Notes: generated by a model not told the origin, from the letters alone. A stretch of DNA of 64,000 nucleotides from Sporodiniella umbellata (GCA_025677835.1 JAIXMR010000009.1:1-64000), one strand, 5' to 3'. Counted from the stretch's first letter, positions 1 to 12,511 are shown. Translations and numbers: made by a program.

Positions 1-3000
1 CAGTTATACTTCTTGCTTTTGGCTTTTAGTAGCTTAGTTTTGAAATTGTAGCGACTGGGCGCATTCAAATAGCCAAGTAAAAGCTTGAATATTTTTGTGT
101 TGTTTGTATAAAGTAGAAAGTGTGTTCGTAAATGACTTTTATTTATTTCCTTTTTTTATTAAAAAAATGTATTGTTATGAGCGCTTAATTTTCTCCCTAC
201 TTTTTTTTTTCAAAAAAAGAAAAGTTTTTGGAAGGCGCTACCATAGATTTTGTAAAAGATATAGAAATATAAATACATGCTTTATGGTAATAGAGTGTCA
301 AGAAGCAAAAAAAAAATTAAAACAAAGCAAACATAACAGTTTCAAGTTTATTATTTACTTTTACATTAATTACGTGACTAGCTTTTAAATATATTATTGT
401 TCATTTATAACCTTCAGCTGTGAAGGAAAAAATGCAAGAAGCCGTACAGTTTGAGCTCACCGCTTTTGTTCGGTTTCTTTTTTAATAAAAGAAAAGCCAC
501 CGCAGCCTTTGTGAAACGACCAAGATCGGCACATACACACAAATACAGATGTTTATATCTTCCCCTCAATCAGTATGCAGTAGAAATAGTGCCAAAACAA
601 TTGTATTATTAGAGTAGGGCTTTTAAAAAATGGTAAACAAAGAACAAATGTTTTGGTACAAATATATTTTGGTCTTTAACAAAAGCTCAAGTACAAGTGT
701 GCGCGCATTGACTATCTCTAGCGCTATTTGTTGAAAAACAATTAACGCTCTATCTTTTTTTTTTGTATTATATCATTTTGCGTGCTTCGAACCGCACGGT
801 CCATTCAGTTAACTGCCTTCATATGCGATAATACCTTGTGACACTTTCCGTTTCTGTTAACTACATACACTAAGAGTTTCTCTTTTGATTGTTTTTATAT
901 ATGTATATTTTTGTCCTTTTATTCTTTTGAAATTGTTCAAACGCTTCATAGGTTTTTTTTTGCATGTCGTCTTTTGTTGGGTCTGCCGCATAGTATAAGA
1001 ATAATCCGATTAATCATATACATCATTTGTTTACTATTAATAGAATCTTTTTTTGTCTCAATATCTTTTGTTTTTCTTGGCTTTGTAATAAATGAAACCG
1101 CAATTCATAAAAAAATTAATATGAAAAGTTTGTAAGGTATGGCTTCAAATATCTAGCGTCCATCGGAATCTCAATGCGAAACTGACATCATGGTTTGCTT
1201 CGATGTACTCCCATGGCGTTTTTTGGAATCGCAAGCTAGCTATGTACCAATAATTGTTTCGGGGTTGTTTGTTTTGGCTTTTTTTTGTGTTTGCCCGAAA
1301 AGCTCGAACAAAACAAGAATAGATTAAGAACTACGCAACTATTTGTTTCTCCTTTGTATACTTAGTGTAATCGTCGGATTTTGAAATAGTGTTTTGTTGT
1401 TACATCCGGTTTCCTATCCGCTTAACAGTGAAACAGGTTGGCGACAAAAAGTTACATTCCCGATCTTACAAGATCGTCTTTTTGATGCGATTTATGTGTT
1501 ATTACTTTACTTGATTATAGTAGTAAAGCAAAAGACAAAAACAGAAATAAAAAGCCAAAATGGGTGCCAAGATTTTAAATGTGTTATTTATAGTTGTGTG
1601 TTTTGATATCCATTAAATCTGTTAATTTAGCATGATTATACAACATAATGTCTAATTGAGCAATAGCTTTGAGACCATTAATTGGGTTTTCAGTGCATTT
1701 ATTGGAATTATCACTGTAAAATTCACTAAAGATTTGCCTTTTAGTATTGGATCCAAAGTTTATATACTCAGGGCACTGCGAAGTTTTTTTTTTAAAAAAA
1801 AAAATACAAACATTTTGAATTTTAAGCGATAACATGTTATATAGCTACTATCGAAGCATTTCAGGGTCATATCTGCCTCTAATAATTAAATTTTTAGAAT
1901 TTTATTTAAATTAGTGTTCGAGCAAGTAGTTTTATCACGGAATTAATATCAAAATCCAAAATTGTTAGTTGTAAAAAAATAGCCTTGATTTTCAAAAAGA
2001 AAAAAAGTCGGCTAGAGATCAATTCTGAAATTATCGACAGCTCCTTAATACGATAAGGTTTATCTGAATAAATCTACTTATTATTAGATAATATCTACAC
2101 AATACCTTTTATTAACTAAGGGCTTTTTTCTTTTTGTTTAGGATTTTGATAAAAGTTGTTGAGGTTTATTTGCCAACTGATCACAAGCTATTATATGCTA
2201 TTAACATTCGCTTTCCCCTTTTATTCTTTGTTTTTTTTACTGAATTTTAAAAGTGTATGTTAGACCAACGGCTACTCTAAATATTTCGAAAGAGTCTTGA
2301 ATTGATAGGCATAGTCTTCTTTCATATGGGTGTGACACATAAAAAACGGTCAAAGGAATAAACAAAAAGATTTCTGTAAAGCACTTGCCTAAGAAAATAA
2401 GACTCAAAATCAATTACAAACGATGGTTGTAAGATAGTTTCAGAATTTATTGCTGATGTTGGAGAAGTAAACAATAGTAATCATAATGACTAGGAAGTAA
2501 AGGGGTGGGTGAGAAAAAGACAAGAGTTGGGCAATATAATTTCATGTAAATATTGAATCATTGAGCATTCAGTTTCTCTAGTGTAAAAAGAACAAAAATA
2601 TACTTGCTAGTTTGCACAGTTTTTTTTGAAAGCTTTTTTTTTTCACGAAAAATGTCTCCTTGCTTGTCGCCTTAGCTTTACACATGTACATGTTCATGTA
2701 ATGGATGTAGTTTCTTTCGCAACTATAGCACTATCTGTTTTCACTCGGTTCATTCCGTGATTTATTATCATATGTTACCAAAGCTTTAGCTTTAAAAATC
2801 ACCAAAGTTTTATTACCTGCCAATCTTCTGCTTTTTTCATTTGCTATTGTTTGAATCCGAAAGCATTCTATATAAACTCAGTACCGAGACAAATTACAAG
2901 AGAAGAGTTGGCATCTCACTTTTTTCTTTTTCAAAAAAGCGGTATCTTGAAAAGCTTTATTACTTTCCCGAGAGTGGTAAATAGCGTAAAAAAAGAGACT

Positions 3001-3424
3001 TTTATGCTAAAAGCGAACTTTGAAACTTTACAGGTTCTGGGGAGCTAGCTACAAATACAAAATAGAGTTGGTCTAAATCGATGGTTTGAAATCCCGATTC
3101 TTAGTTTTTTTTTTTTTTTTTTAAAGAGCGTAATCTGACAAGTCTCGGTAACAAATTGTGTTAGTACGCGCCGGGCGTTTTTTTTTTATTAATAAGCAGA
3201 TAAACCGTTTTCCCAGCCTATACTTTACTGTTCCTGTTTTCAATTCGTTTGGGGTAGATTTTTCAGAGTATTGTCTTTGATTTTTAAGAGTGCACCCTTC
3301 CAATAGACAGGTTGGTGTGGTACGGTAAATGCTAATGTAGATTGTTTTATTGTTGTTTAGAATAAACGGCTCGTGGTAGTAGGTATCAAAAGAAATAGTA
3401 ATGTATGAAACAAAACACAGGTGC
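1..3424. other. Gene-poor AT-rich spacer
   Basis: I see no supportable gene in this 3.4 kb. Open frames are short, rich in Phe/Lys/Ile/Tyr from A/T runs, and show no family motif. The only stretch with protein-like composition is 2851-3048, listed separately. It may hold 3' UTRs or regulatory DNA of flanking genes. Confidence 0.6.
2851..3048 (+). pseudogene. Possible RRM-like exon or relic
   Basis: An open frame without an ATG start reads FYINSVPRQITREELASHFF and continues with hydrophobic/basic alternation for about 65 residues. The opening resembles RNP2 plus helix 1 of an RNA-recognition motif (aromatic-x-x-x-hydrophobic-Pro, then T/S-x-x-E-L). No flanking exon could be joined, there is no clear acceptor polypyrimidine tract, and no RNP1 octamer is visible. 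It could be a decayed gene fragment, an orphan exon, or chance. Confidence 0.2.
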
Positions 3425-5270
3425 TTAGACGGAGTGAGAGACAATACTTACAGAGAAAAGCTTAATCCAAGAAGGATCTACTTCACTCAGCTCCTGGCCC
3501 TGTTTCTTGGGCTGAATTTTCTTGTCCATACTTTCAATGACAGAAAGGGCGGCGGGTGCGTCCAACAATGGGCAGCTTTTAGGCATGATTATTTGAAGCT
3601 TATAGGGTCGATAGAAGGACGAAAAAGATGAGTCAGTATCGTCTTCCTCATCTTCAAGCTTGAACTCCATGCTGCTTTCGATCAAAGCAGTTCCAGGTTG
3701 TCGAGGAGAAAGTAAGAAAAGGACTTCCATTAGTCTGCCAACGTATTTACAAACAGATACACCATGGGCTCCTAACAATTCTTGGATGGCATCAAAGATG
3801 GGGTTAGGTACCTCACCTCCTTGACGATAAGCAAGAATAAGGGCTAAAACAGCTCTTTCAGAATGCAAAATGCCAGGAACATCCGATAACGAGCCACCAG
3901 CAAGGGCCATATTAAATGCAGCAAATGCACGGGTTTCTTTGGGAAAATGTGTGGTCAGGTTGGCAAGATAGAGAGCGGCTGGGATGAGTCTACATAGCTG
4001 CAATGGGTGTTCAGGCTCCATATACAAAGAGGGAATAGCATTTTTGAGAAATCGATAAAGGATATCGTATTCTTTTTGCCGAATAGCTTGAGGGACTGAC
4101 ATCGCATAGGCCCTTACACCTTCTAGGAGTGGATCCTTGGACTGTTCAGAGGGAGGAAGCATATGATAGCAAATACCTTGTCTGGCGCCTCCTTCACTAA
4201 AAAAGACCCGTTTGATATGAATTGCCTCTGCAATAGCGGATATAAGAAAGCAGATGGCAGGTAGCATTCTGACTCGTCTTTTAGATATGCGAAAGACTTT
4301 CAGTTTTTGAACCAGTAGTTCGGGATCCTCGTCTTTATATTGATCGGCCAAGTCCCACAATTCTTTCCCTGTCATACTGTACCCACTAATGATTGGTATC
4401 GGATAGTCCATTTTCTTATTCTTCAGCGATCCTTGAGTGGCCATAGAGAGATAACCAAACGCTCGAAATCCACCTCCGCTCATGTACAACGTGTAACCAT
4501 CGTGGCTCTTGAGGTGATGGGGTACATCAGATGTCTCTTTCGCCTTCTTTATTTTCTCCACGAGTTTCCCATATAATTTGTTTTTAACTTTTTGGTTCGG
4601 ACAGTTTTGGAGTTTCTTTTTGAGAATAAGAGCTCCATAAGGTAGTGAGACGGGTGTTGTTGATGTTTTTATTTTCTTTTTAGGTCTTTCCTCGTCATTG
4701 TTATTAGGAACAGATGTAACGTAACTCAACTCAACAGATCCTCCTCCTAAATCCATAGTTAAACCATTTACGTTGTAAAATGACCCTAAAGAGAGGAGAA
4801 ATAAACGAAAAAAAAAAGGGGAAGGGCTTAATTAAAAGGTACGTAAAGCGTATGGATATCAGTAGCTCTTTACCAACGATGCCCATGGAGGATACACTGG
4901 CCTCTTGTTCCTTTGTTAAAATTGTCACGTTCCATCCTGTCGCTTTGTGAATTTGTTCCAAAAATTCTATCGAATTGAGAGCGATTCGAGTTGCTTCTGT
5001 TGCAATGACCTTGACATTAGTCTGATCAACACCTTCATGTCGACAGATCGACTTGAATCGTAAGAAACTGGTGACTACTTGGTTTATCGTTTCCTGTGGG
5101 ATATATTGTCTATCCCCTTGCACCTCCAGAAGAGAAATAGGCGCTCTTTCTTCAAAAGTGACTGGCAGGTGTCGTGCCAGAGCAGTGACTATACCAAATC
5201 GAATGCCATTGGACCCCATATCTACTACACCAAAGGGAGCTTGCATTGTTTCGTTAAATATTGCAACCAT
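3425..5270 (-). CDS. Retrograde regulation protein 2-like Ppx/GppA phosphatase family protein
   Basis: Two exons (5270-4874 and 4785-3425) join in phase 1 through an 88-bp intron (GTAAAG...TTTAG) and give about 585 residues, close to yeast Rtg2 (588). The N-terminus has the ASKHA ATPase phosphate-1 pattern (FGVVDMGSNGIRFGIV) and, just after the join, the phosphate-2 pattern MDLGGGSVELSY. This is the exopolyphosphatase/GppA fold. In yeast, Rtg2 signals mitochondrial status to Rtg1/3 and is a subunit of the SAGA-like SLIK complex; the role here is inferred. A consensus donor (GTAAGT, near 3451) lies 26 bases before the stop, so a further 3' exon with a different C-terminus is possible. The start is the first Met before the conserved block. 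Confidence 0.85.
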
Positions 5271-5581
5271 TTTGTGATTTCAAAATAAATAGTAATAATA
5301 AACAAAGAAAAAAAAAAGTAGAGAAGAAAGCACCGATAGATACGCTGTACAAAAGCTATATATAAAAAAAAGCCGGAAAAAGAAAATACTGTATTTTAGT
5401 TCCAGATCACTATCTTCAAGCGATTCAATTGAGCACATATAAAAAAAAAAGCTTTAAAAACGTGATAAAATGAAAAAACTTTATTCATTCCAGATAGGGA
5501 AAAGGGGGAAGGAAAGAGGAGCTTGTACCACTCTGCATGACAGAAGGGTACTAAAAAGGATTAGCCGCATTAGGCAAGTTT
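5271..5581. other. Promoter/terminator spacer
   Basis: About 310 bp between the start of the RTG2-like gene and the stop of the secreted-protein gene, both on the minus strand. It should hold the promoter of the former and the 3' end of the latter. Short A-runs are present; no ORF is supported. Confidence 0.5.
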
Positions 5582-6761
5582 TCACAGTTCCGTGTATTTG
5601 GCTTGTAGCAGATTGGGGATGATCTTTTTGTTGATTGACGCTCTAACTGCTGACAGATGAGATGTGGTGACATAGTTTTTGATTTGGCAGTCTCTTATCT
5701 CTATCGATGCACGGTCCTTAATATCCAACCAAAGATAGTCTACATAGGTATTTACAAAAAGATCAATTTGGCATGCTAAACAATAAAAAGATGTTAATTT
5801 TTCAGTCCTTTTTTGTTTGTTTTTAGATTTGTGAGTTACAATCAAAAGACCAGCTCTCATCATCAACTCTAACACAACCATTATGTTTTTGTTTCTCGCC
5901 TAGCTCTACACCGTCTAATTGGGGTATATATATGGTATGTCCATAAGGTAAATCATTTGCAGCAACACTCACAAAAGGTACTAGATTCTGCTCACCCGAG
6001 CCCAATCCAAATACGTTGCTGGCTCTACCGTATGATCCTACTTTGATGAATGCATCTGTAGAATTGTCTAAATTGATGAGGTCTCCATTCTCTAACAAAC
6101 ACTAAGAAAAATTAAAAATTAGAAGGAGCCTTTGCGAACACTCTTTGTTGTTGTTGTTGTTTTTGTTTTTTCTTTTTGACTTTACGAATCCTTCCATATG
6201 GCAACGGTCGTAAAGAATCAAAGGGACTTGGGCCAATACATTTTTGTTTTTATCCATCAAAGGCCGCTTGATATCTCCTCCCAGAAAAATGCGATTTCCC
6301 TTAGCTGTCTCATCCCATTCGTTCTCTCTGGGTATCCAATACTGAGTCAATGATACCTTCTTGCCATTGCGATAACAAGAAGGTATTTTTTTCTTGTCTT
6401 TCTTATTATCGTGGACCAAGTCAGTCGTTAGATTGCTCAAAAGTGGAAACAAATTCGACGCCTGGGAATCACCTTTTCCTACTTTATCTCTTGAACGCTG
6501 CTTAGTAAACTCTTGATCGTCTTCTGGTAGGACTTGTTGCTTATATTTTAACAATTCTTTTAGAAGATATTCAACTGAGTTTTCCTGTTGACCATTGGTT
6601 GGTTGAGGTGCTAGCAAATCAAGGTTAGACTGGAATACAGGGTTTGTGCTCCTCTTTTTTTTTTTTTTACCTTCAGCAACGGCCGATGGTGATTCACCCA
6701 TAGTGTGTTTTATATGAGTAGCTAATAAAGCAGACGCCAAAACAAAAGACCAAAATCTCAT
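5582..6761 (-). CDS. Secreted protein with C-terminal 3D/double-psi beta-barrel-like domain
   Basis: Three exons (6761-6186, 6101-5840, 5775-5582) join in phases 0 and 1 and give 343 residues. The N-terminus is a classical signal peptide (MRFWSFVLASALLATHI). A Lys/Ser/Gln-rich linker follows, then a conserved block with SLTQYWIPRENEWD. The C-terminal third has SVAANDLPYGHTIYIPQL, then GCVRVDDESWSF, then CQIDLFV. This matches the order of the 3D (three-Asp) double-psi barrel: a turn with PxGT/H-xIYIP, an Asp-rich strand, and a final C/R-IDLFV strand. The family includes bacterial MltA/YuiC-type wall enzymes and fungal secreted proteins of unknown role; a cell-wall or extracellular function is inference. 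Intron 1 holds a GTT/AAC triplet run. An upstream in-frame extension exists, but the Met at 6761 directly precedes the signal peptide. Confidence 0.72.
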
Positions 6762-7512
6762 ACGATCTGTACAGAAATAGAGTAAAGTAAGAGAAAGAAA
6801 AAAAGAGTTGAACTGAATATAAACTGTTGCGAAATACCATTCTTTAATACACATTTTGCCTTTTTTTTCGGAATTCGAAACACAACTTGTCTATTTCAAA
6901 TGCAAAGAGCGTGAAAAGCGATATCAGAAAGTCTAAGAAAAAAAAAAACGATCCGTAGTCGCAAGAAATACCAGCGTATGAGTGGATATTTTATTTTCAA
7001 AACGTTTAATTGGTTTTGTGTTGCTTTATTTCTTATACGAGATAGTGTTGCTAAAGAAAAAAGGAATGTGTAAGGGGATCTTCTCTTGAAAACGCTTCTC
7101 CTCTACTCTTGAAAACACAAAGAAAAAGAAGCCGAAGGTTCGTTCAAACTGCTTTTTTTATGGATATTTTAAGGAATAGTTAAAATAGGACATGTCTGGA
7201 GGGTGGCTGAGTGTTCTAATAAAATAAGCAAAAAGACTGTTACACGCATAATGCCTAATTTAACCTTCCAGCCTCAATTGAGACCTTCTGGGTTCCCCCT
7301 TCGCTAAAAACAAAACATGGAATTTTGTTTTGTTTTTCATCAAAAAAAAAAAAAAAGGAGCTTTTCTATACTCGTCTCCAGTTTCAATCCAGCTTGTGGT
7401 GCTTGTGTGACTGAGTCAGAAAAATATTTTTTTTTTCTGCTGTGCTGTACTAGTATTTTGTTTGTTGTTGTTTATTCATTTTTATTTTTTTTTTCTTTTC
7501 GTTAGTGTTGAC
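6762..7512. other. Divergent promoter region
   Basis: About 750 bp lie between the starts of the secreted-protein gene (minus) and the HELLS-like gene (plus). The region has A/T runs and a T-rich stretch just before the ATG at 7513. No ORF or RNA gene is supported. A segment near 7195-7310 that recalls a tRNA D-arm does not fold into a tRNA. Confidence 0.5.
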
Positions 7513-10346
7513 ATGTCGCTTCATTTGACTGCGGATAGCGAATCTAGTACCAGAGACAACTCTGTAGAGGTAGAAACCCCTAGTACAGTAAGTAGTCTAC
7601 GGGGCGGAGCGGAAACAGAAGAAGTCGTAATAAAACCCTTTACAACAGTCAGTTTCTTCGCCTTCAGACTTGGCTGAAAAGGCCGGCCTATCCGAAGCCA
7701 TGATACAAGAAGAAGAATCAATGGCTAACGAGTCAAAATTGGAACAAGAGAACCGTATGAAACAAGAAGTAAATAGTAACATTATATACGTATATGTATA
7801 AATATTCAGAGCGGATCTGGAGTGAAACAGTCATCTTAATAGTTTCTTTTTCTATTCTTTCTTAGGCACAAACTCAATTCGATTCCACTGTTAAAGAACA
7901 ACGTATGAAGCGTCTGCACTTTCTATTAGAAAAATCAGGTGCCTATGCAACCATCCTAGGCCGTAAACTAGAAAAGCAGCAAGAGGAAGCTCGTGAAAGA
8001 GCAGCTCAAATAGACTCATCAAAATCGGTTGAAGTCACTGTCGAAAAAAAACAAAGGGGGCGACGCAAATTACGCGAATCGGCCGATACGCCTGCTAAAA
8101 AGAGAAAAACAACCGATGCTGACTATCAATTGACTGACTATTTAAAGAGTGATGTAAGTTTGGCAGATTTGGGGTGTTTGTGTATGTGCATAAATGATAA
8201 ACAAGGGATCTCTCCTCGACGTACAGGACATAAAAAAAACTCAGCAAAAGGACGGTGACATTGCCAAAGCAATCAACGAAGAAAAGAAGAGTTCGAAAAA
8301 GAACGTAGTAGACGACTCTATCAAACCAACAATTTCTGCCCGCCAACCTGCACTTATCACAGGAGGAGTACTTCGCGATTACCAACTTGCTGGTGTTGAG
8401 TGGTTGATCAGTTTATGGGAAAATGGCTTAAACGGCATTTTGGCTGACGAAATGGGTTTAGGAAAAACCCTTCAGACAATCAGTTTTATTGCCCATTTAA
8501 AATCGATGAAAGTTGCTGGCCCTTACTTGATCGTGACACCTTTATCCACCCTTGCTAATTGGGTGAATGAATTTAAGAGGTTCGCGCCATCGCTTAACGT
8601 GTTGCTCTATCATGGAACTAAAGAGGAAAGACAACATATGGTCAATCGAAAAATGACCAAGAAGAACGAAACCTCATACGAGTTTCCTATTATTGTTACT
8701 AGTTACGAAATTGTCATGAACGACCGTAAATACTTGCAACGATACAATTGGAAATATATTGTCGTAGATGAGGGTCATCGTATCAAAAATATGAACTGTA
8801 GATTGATCCGAGAGCTCAAGACGTATTCTAGTGCAAATCGTTTGTTGCTAACAGGAACCCCGCTCCAAAACAACTTGGCAGAGCTCTGGAGTCTGTTGAA
8901 CTTTTTACTACCAGATATATTTGACGATCTTGATATGTTCCAATCATGGTTCGATTTCTCTGATATAAATAACAAAAGTGGCCAGGACCGTATTATAAAA
9001 GAAGAGGAGGAAGATAATATTGTGACCAGTCTACATACTATACTGAGGCCTTTTTTGCTGAGAAGACTCAAAGTTGACGGTACAAATAGCAAAAGTTAGG
9101 ATGCACGTGTGTCTGACTTTTCTTTCTCATAGTGGAGCACTCATTGCCCAAGAAAAAAGAATATCTTTTGTACGCGCCTTTGACCCAAAACCAAAAAAAT
9201 CTTTATGATGCTATTATCAAGCGGGACTTGCGTGACTACCTGATTAAAAGAAAAACCAGCTTACCTACATCAGACCCAGAGCCAACTCAAGATCGCCGAG
9301 CCACTAAAACTATAGACTACAAAGAAAAATCCGATAGACAATACTTTTCAGAACTCGAAAAAGAAAAGGAAGAAGAAATTAACGGAAAGCAGGAAAAGAC
9401 AGCTGAATTGGTTCAAGCAGTCAAGCAAGTAAATGGTATGCATCTTCAAAATCTGGTCATGCAGCTCAGAAAGGTGTGTAACCATCCGTTCTTGTTTGAT
9501 TGGCCGTTGGATCCTAAGACAAACGCACCGGTGATGAACAGTGATTTAGCTGCTCAATCTGGAAAAGTGCTCTTGTTGGACCGGCTGCTAACATCGCTTT
9601 TTGACAGAGGACATAAAGTACTAGTATTTTCTCAAATGACAAAGATGTTGGATATCTTGGAAGACTGGGCTATTGGAATCAAGAAATGGAAGATCTGTCG
9701 ACTGGACGGTAATGTGTCCCAAGAGAACAGAAGGCAACAGATTGAGGAATTCAGCGACGAAAAATCTACTATACAGCTTTTCCTATTGTCTACGCGTGCT
9801 GGTGGTCTTGGTATCAATCTGACTGCTGCAGACACGGTTGTCATATTTGACAGCGATTGGGTAAGCATACAGAATAACGCTGTGGGCTATATACTAAACA
9901 AAGCTGTTCAGAATCCTCAAATGGATCTTCAAGCACAAGATCGTGTCCATAGAATCGGGCAAAAGAAGCCTGTACTTATTTATCGCTTTGTCGCAGCCAA
10001 TACAGTGGAAGCCAAAATTCTTGAAAAGGCCACAGGCAAGCGTAGATTAGAAAAGCTGGTAATTAGTAAAGGTAAATTTAAGTCTCCCGTCTCTTCGGGA
10101 AAGGACAAAAAGCATGAGTCGACCGTTCGGGAATTAGCCGACATCTTGGCGTCAGAAGATGGGGAACAGGTTCAAATTGTTGCTGAAGGAGACAAAGTGA
10201 TATCGGACGCTGACATTGAAAAACTATTGGACAGAAGTCCGGCTGTATTCGAAACCAAGAATACAAGTGAAACAAATCGATTTAGAGAAATGGAGGCTTC
10301 CGAGCTCCAAGACGGAAAAAACGAAGTCCTTGCCACAATTACTTAA
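7513..10346 (+). CDS. IRC5: SNF2-family chromatin remodelling ATPase, HELLS/LSH/DDM1/Irc5 type
   Basis: Six exons (7513-7587, 7649-7768, 7866-8153, 8227-9079, 9133-9860, 9912-10346) close in frame to 832 residues; human HELLS is 838. Motifs in order: a coiled basic N-terminus, [11 protein letters not shown] (motif Q/I region), DEMGLGKT (Walker A), DEGHRIKN (Walker B; DEGH rather than DEAH, as in HELLS), [10 protein letters not shown] (motif III), MFQSWFDFS and [18 protein letters not shown] (LSH signature), [11 protein letters not shown] (motif V) and [10 protein letters not shown] (motif VI). The family slides nucleosomes and supports DNA methylation or cohesin/repair functions. The intron 9861-9911 is 51 bp, a multiple of three with no stop. 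Removing it restores the invariant [15 protein letters not shown]; retaining it inserts 17 residues into the helicase core. Confidence 0.93.
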
Positions 10347-11274
10347 ATTCATAAACAACAACCATTTGGAATAAAAGCATAAAAACAACATAATAGTCAT
10401 AAAAATTCTTCTTATCGACTATGGTCTTGATCTGTTTGCTTTAAAATTTTACTGCTCCAAAAGGCAGTAGCAGTTCTTACCTCTCCTGATAAGCAACTGA
10501 TGTTTTCAAAGGCCTAGAAGCTTTCATAAAGGCCACTTTATATTCGAGGAGCCAATACATGACCCATGGCTCCCTATTCCTTTCTAGAACTTTGGTGAAA
10601 GAGAACAAAATACCAGAGTTCTAAAAATATGTTCTACAGTTGTTCTTACATTTACCTATTATATATTTAGGCTTCATGCTTATTTTTTTTTTCTGTATTT
10701 CTATCAAAACTATGTTCGCGCTGGCTATCTGCAACTAAAGCTTATTAAAAGATAGGGCGCCTTTAAAAGAAAATGAACGTAGCATTAATAGATATATACA
10801 TGTATTTTAGACCAATAATCACTTTGGCTTTCAATACAATGAATGAAGCGCAGTTTGTATTGACAAGAAGTGGCATCAAGACCGTAGTAACGACTCTCTT
10901 TAAATGTGGGAACGGCTACGAATAGAGAAGACATTAATGGATAAAGCAATATATAAGACTTTTTTGAGTTTAGAATCGAACCCTAAAGCCAAATGAATTT
11001 AGACCTATACAGCGTTACTTGGTCCTAAACGGTTCCTTTTTTTTTTTTTTGCTGTTTAGCTTTTTTTTTTTTAAAAAAAGATACACACATATATAACTAC
11101 AAAAATTGTTTTACACATTCTCACATCTGTCGTATGATTTATCGTGTGTATTTTTTTCTTTTTCATTTTTAGCATTTTTAAGTTTTACCATATACTGATG
11201 GACACGTTTTCCCTATTTCAAAAATCTTATTTCAAACACAAATTGCCGTACTTTTTATTTTTTTTTTTAAAAAA
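10347..11274. other. Intergenic spacer
   Basis: About 930 bp between the HELLS-like stop and the Bax-inhibitor start. It is AT-rich with T-runs (10681-10692, 11038-11052, 11060-11072) in the half nearest the downstream ATG. No coding or RNA gene is supported. The downstream half probably contains the BI-1 promoter. Confidence 0.5.
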
Positions 11275-12130
11275 ATGTCAGACAACTTTTATAAACCCAC
11301 TACGCAGGCCAACAATACTTTAACACAACCCGTACGTCGACACTTGGTGAATGTATACTTAACTTTGGCCGCCATGTGCGCCATTGCAACTATGTCATCG
11401 CAATGGGGAGGGCGGTTTGGACCCAACGGCTCCAGCATTGGCTCCATAGGGGCAGTAGCCAGTGGCACTATGATTCGATACACATCTTTTAACAGCGCCA
11501 GTCGCTGGGCCTTGCTGTTTGTAAGTTCTCTTTGAATCATATACGAGTCTTCTTGTGTTTTTGACTTTGTTGTTTTTGTATACGTTGAAAGACATATTCT
11601 TTATTCAGCGGCGTTGCTATCTCAGCACTTGTTTCACACATATTACATTGGGATCATTCTGGCATGCTCATCTTTCGAGCTCTTAGCTCCTCTGTTCTGG
11701 TCTTTTTGATATTTTCTTTTAGCGCCACTATGTCTAATCGTCGCAATATTATGTATATCGGTGCGTTGGCCAGTAGCGCGCTGGGCTTATTGATCTGGTT
11801 ATCACTTGCCAACGTGCTCTTCATACAATCTTCCAACCTGTTTTCTTTTGAACTATATGCTGGACTCTTAGCTTTTGCTGGGTTTGGTAAGCAATTGAAT
11901 CCAAGATGTAAATAGTCTTGCTAATAATCAAAACACTAGTAATGTACGATACGCAAATGATTATTGAAAGAGCAAGCTCAGGTATCATGGATATTCCAGG
12001 CCATGCAATTGAACTCTTTATGGATCTTTATGCCTTATTTATACGATTGGCTAGTATTATTATGAAAAGGGAAATGGATCGTGAGGATGATAGAAGAAGA
12101 AGGAGATCTGAAAGATCAAACAGAGGCTGA
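11275..12130 (+). CDS. BXI1: Bax inhibitor-1 family membrane protein
   Basis: Three exons (11275-11520, 11592-11886, 11940-12130) give 243 residues; human TMBIM6 is 237. The N-terminal VRRHLVNVYLTLAAMCAIAT is the family opening. Several hydrophobic segments follow (for example IMYIGALASSALGLLIWLSL). The end is the conserved block VMYDTQMIIERA...HAIELFMDLYALFIRL. BI-1 proteins are ER calcium-leak channels that dampen ER-stress and death signalling. The acceptor of intron 1 is uncertain. The C-A-G at 11608 throws the frame, while GAAAG at 11591 keeps it and adds TYSLFSGVAIS; I used the latter. The stop lies only 16 bp from the stop of the opposing Vip1 gene. Confidence 0.9.
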
Positions 12131-12146
12131 AAAATAAATTTTTTTT

Positions 12147-12478
12147 TTATTGATCGTCTTCTTGAGCATAATACAATCTTCTTTCTTCTATTTGTTCTTC
12201 AATTGCTTTCAAGTTAGGCACATTTAGGTAGCCTTTGTGGTACGTAAGTACTTCTTCTAGAAGTAAGTGTGGAATCAGGTTTCTTCTAGGTGCTACTTTC
12301 AAACAATGTTCAGCATCCATTTTCAAATCAAGTACACTGTCGTAGTGTGCCCCTGAACTAAATCCAATACGGAGTGAGTATTCTCTATCGGGTACACTAT
12401 GTCTATTTCTTTCATATAGCTCAAACGTGATTTGTGTCAAGACTATATACAACAAGTTGTGAGCATATTAAGAAAAGC

Positions 12479-12511
<33 letters not shown>

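Noticed and set aside
7195..7310. tRNA-like segment (GTGGCTGAGTG... GGGTTC)
   Set aside because: The D-arm-like start is present, but the acceptor stem, anticodon arm and T-loop do not pair into a tRNA.
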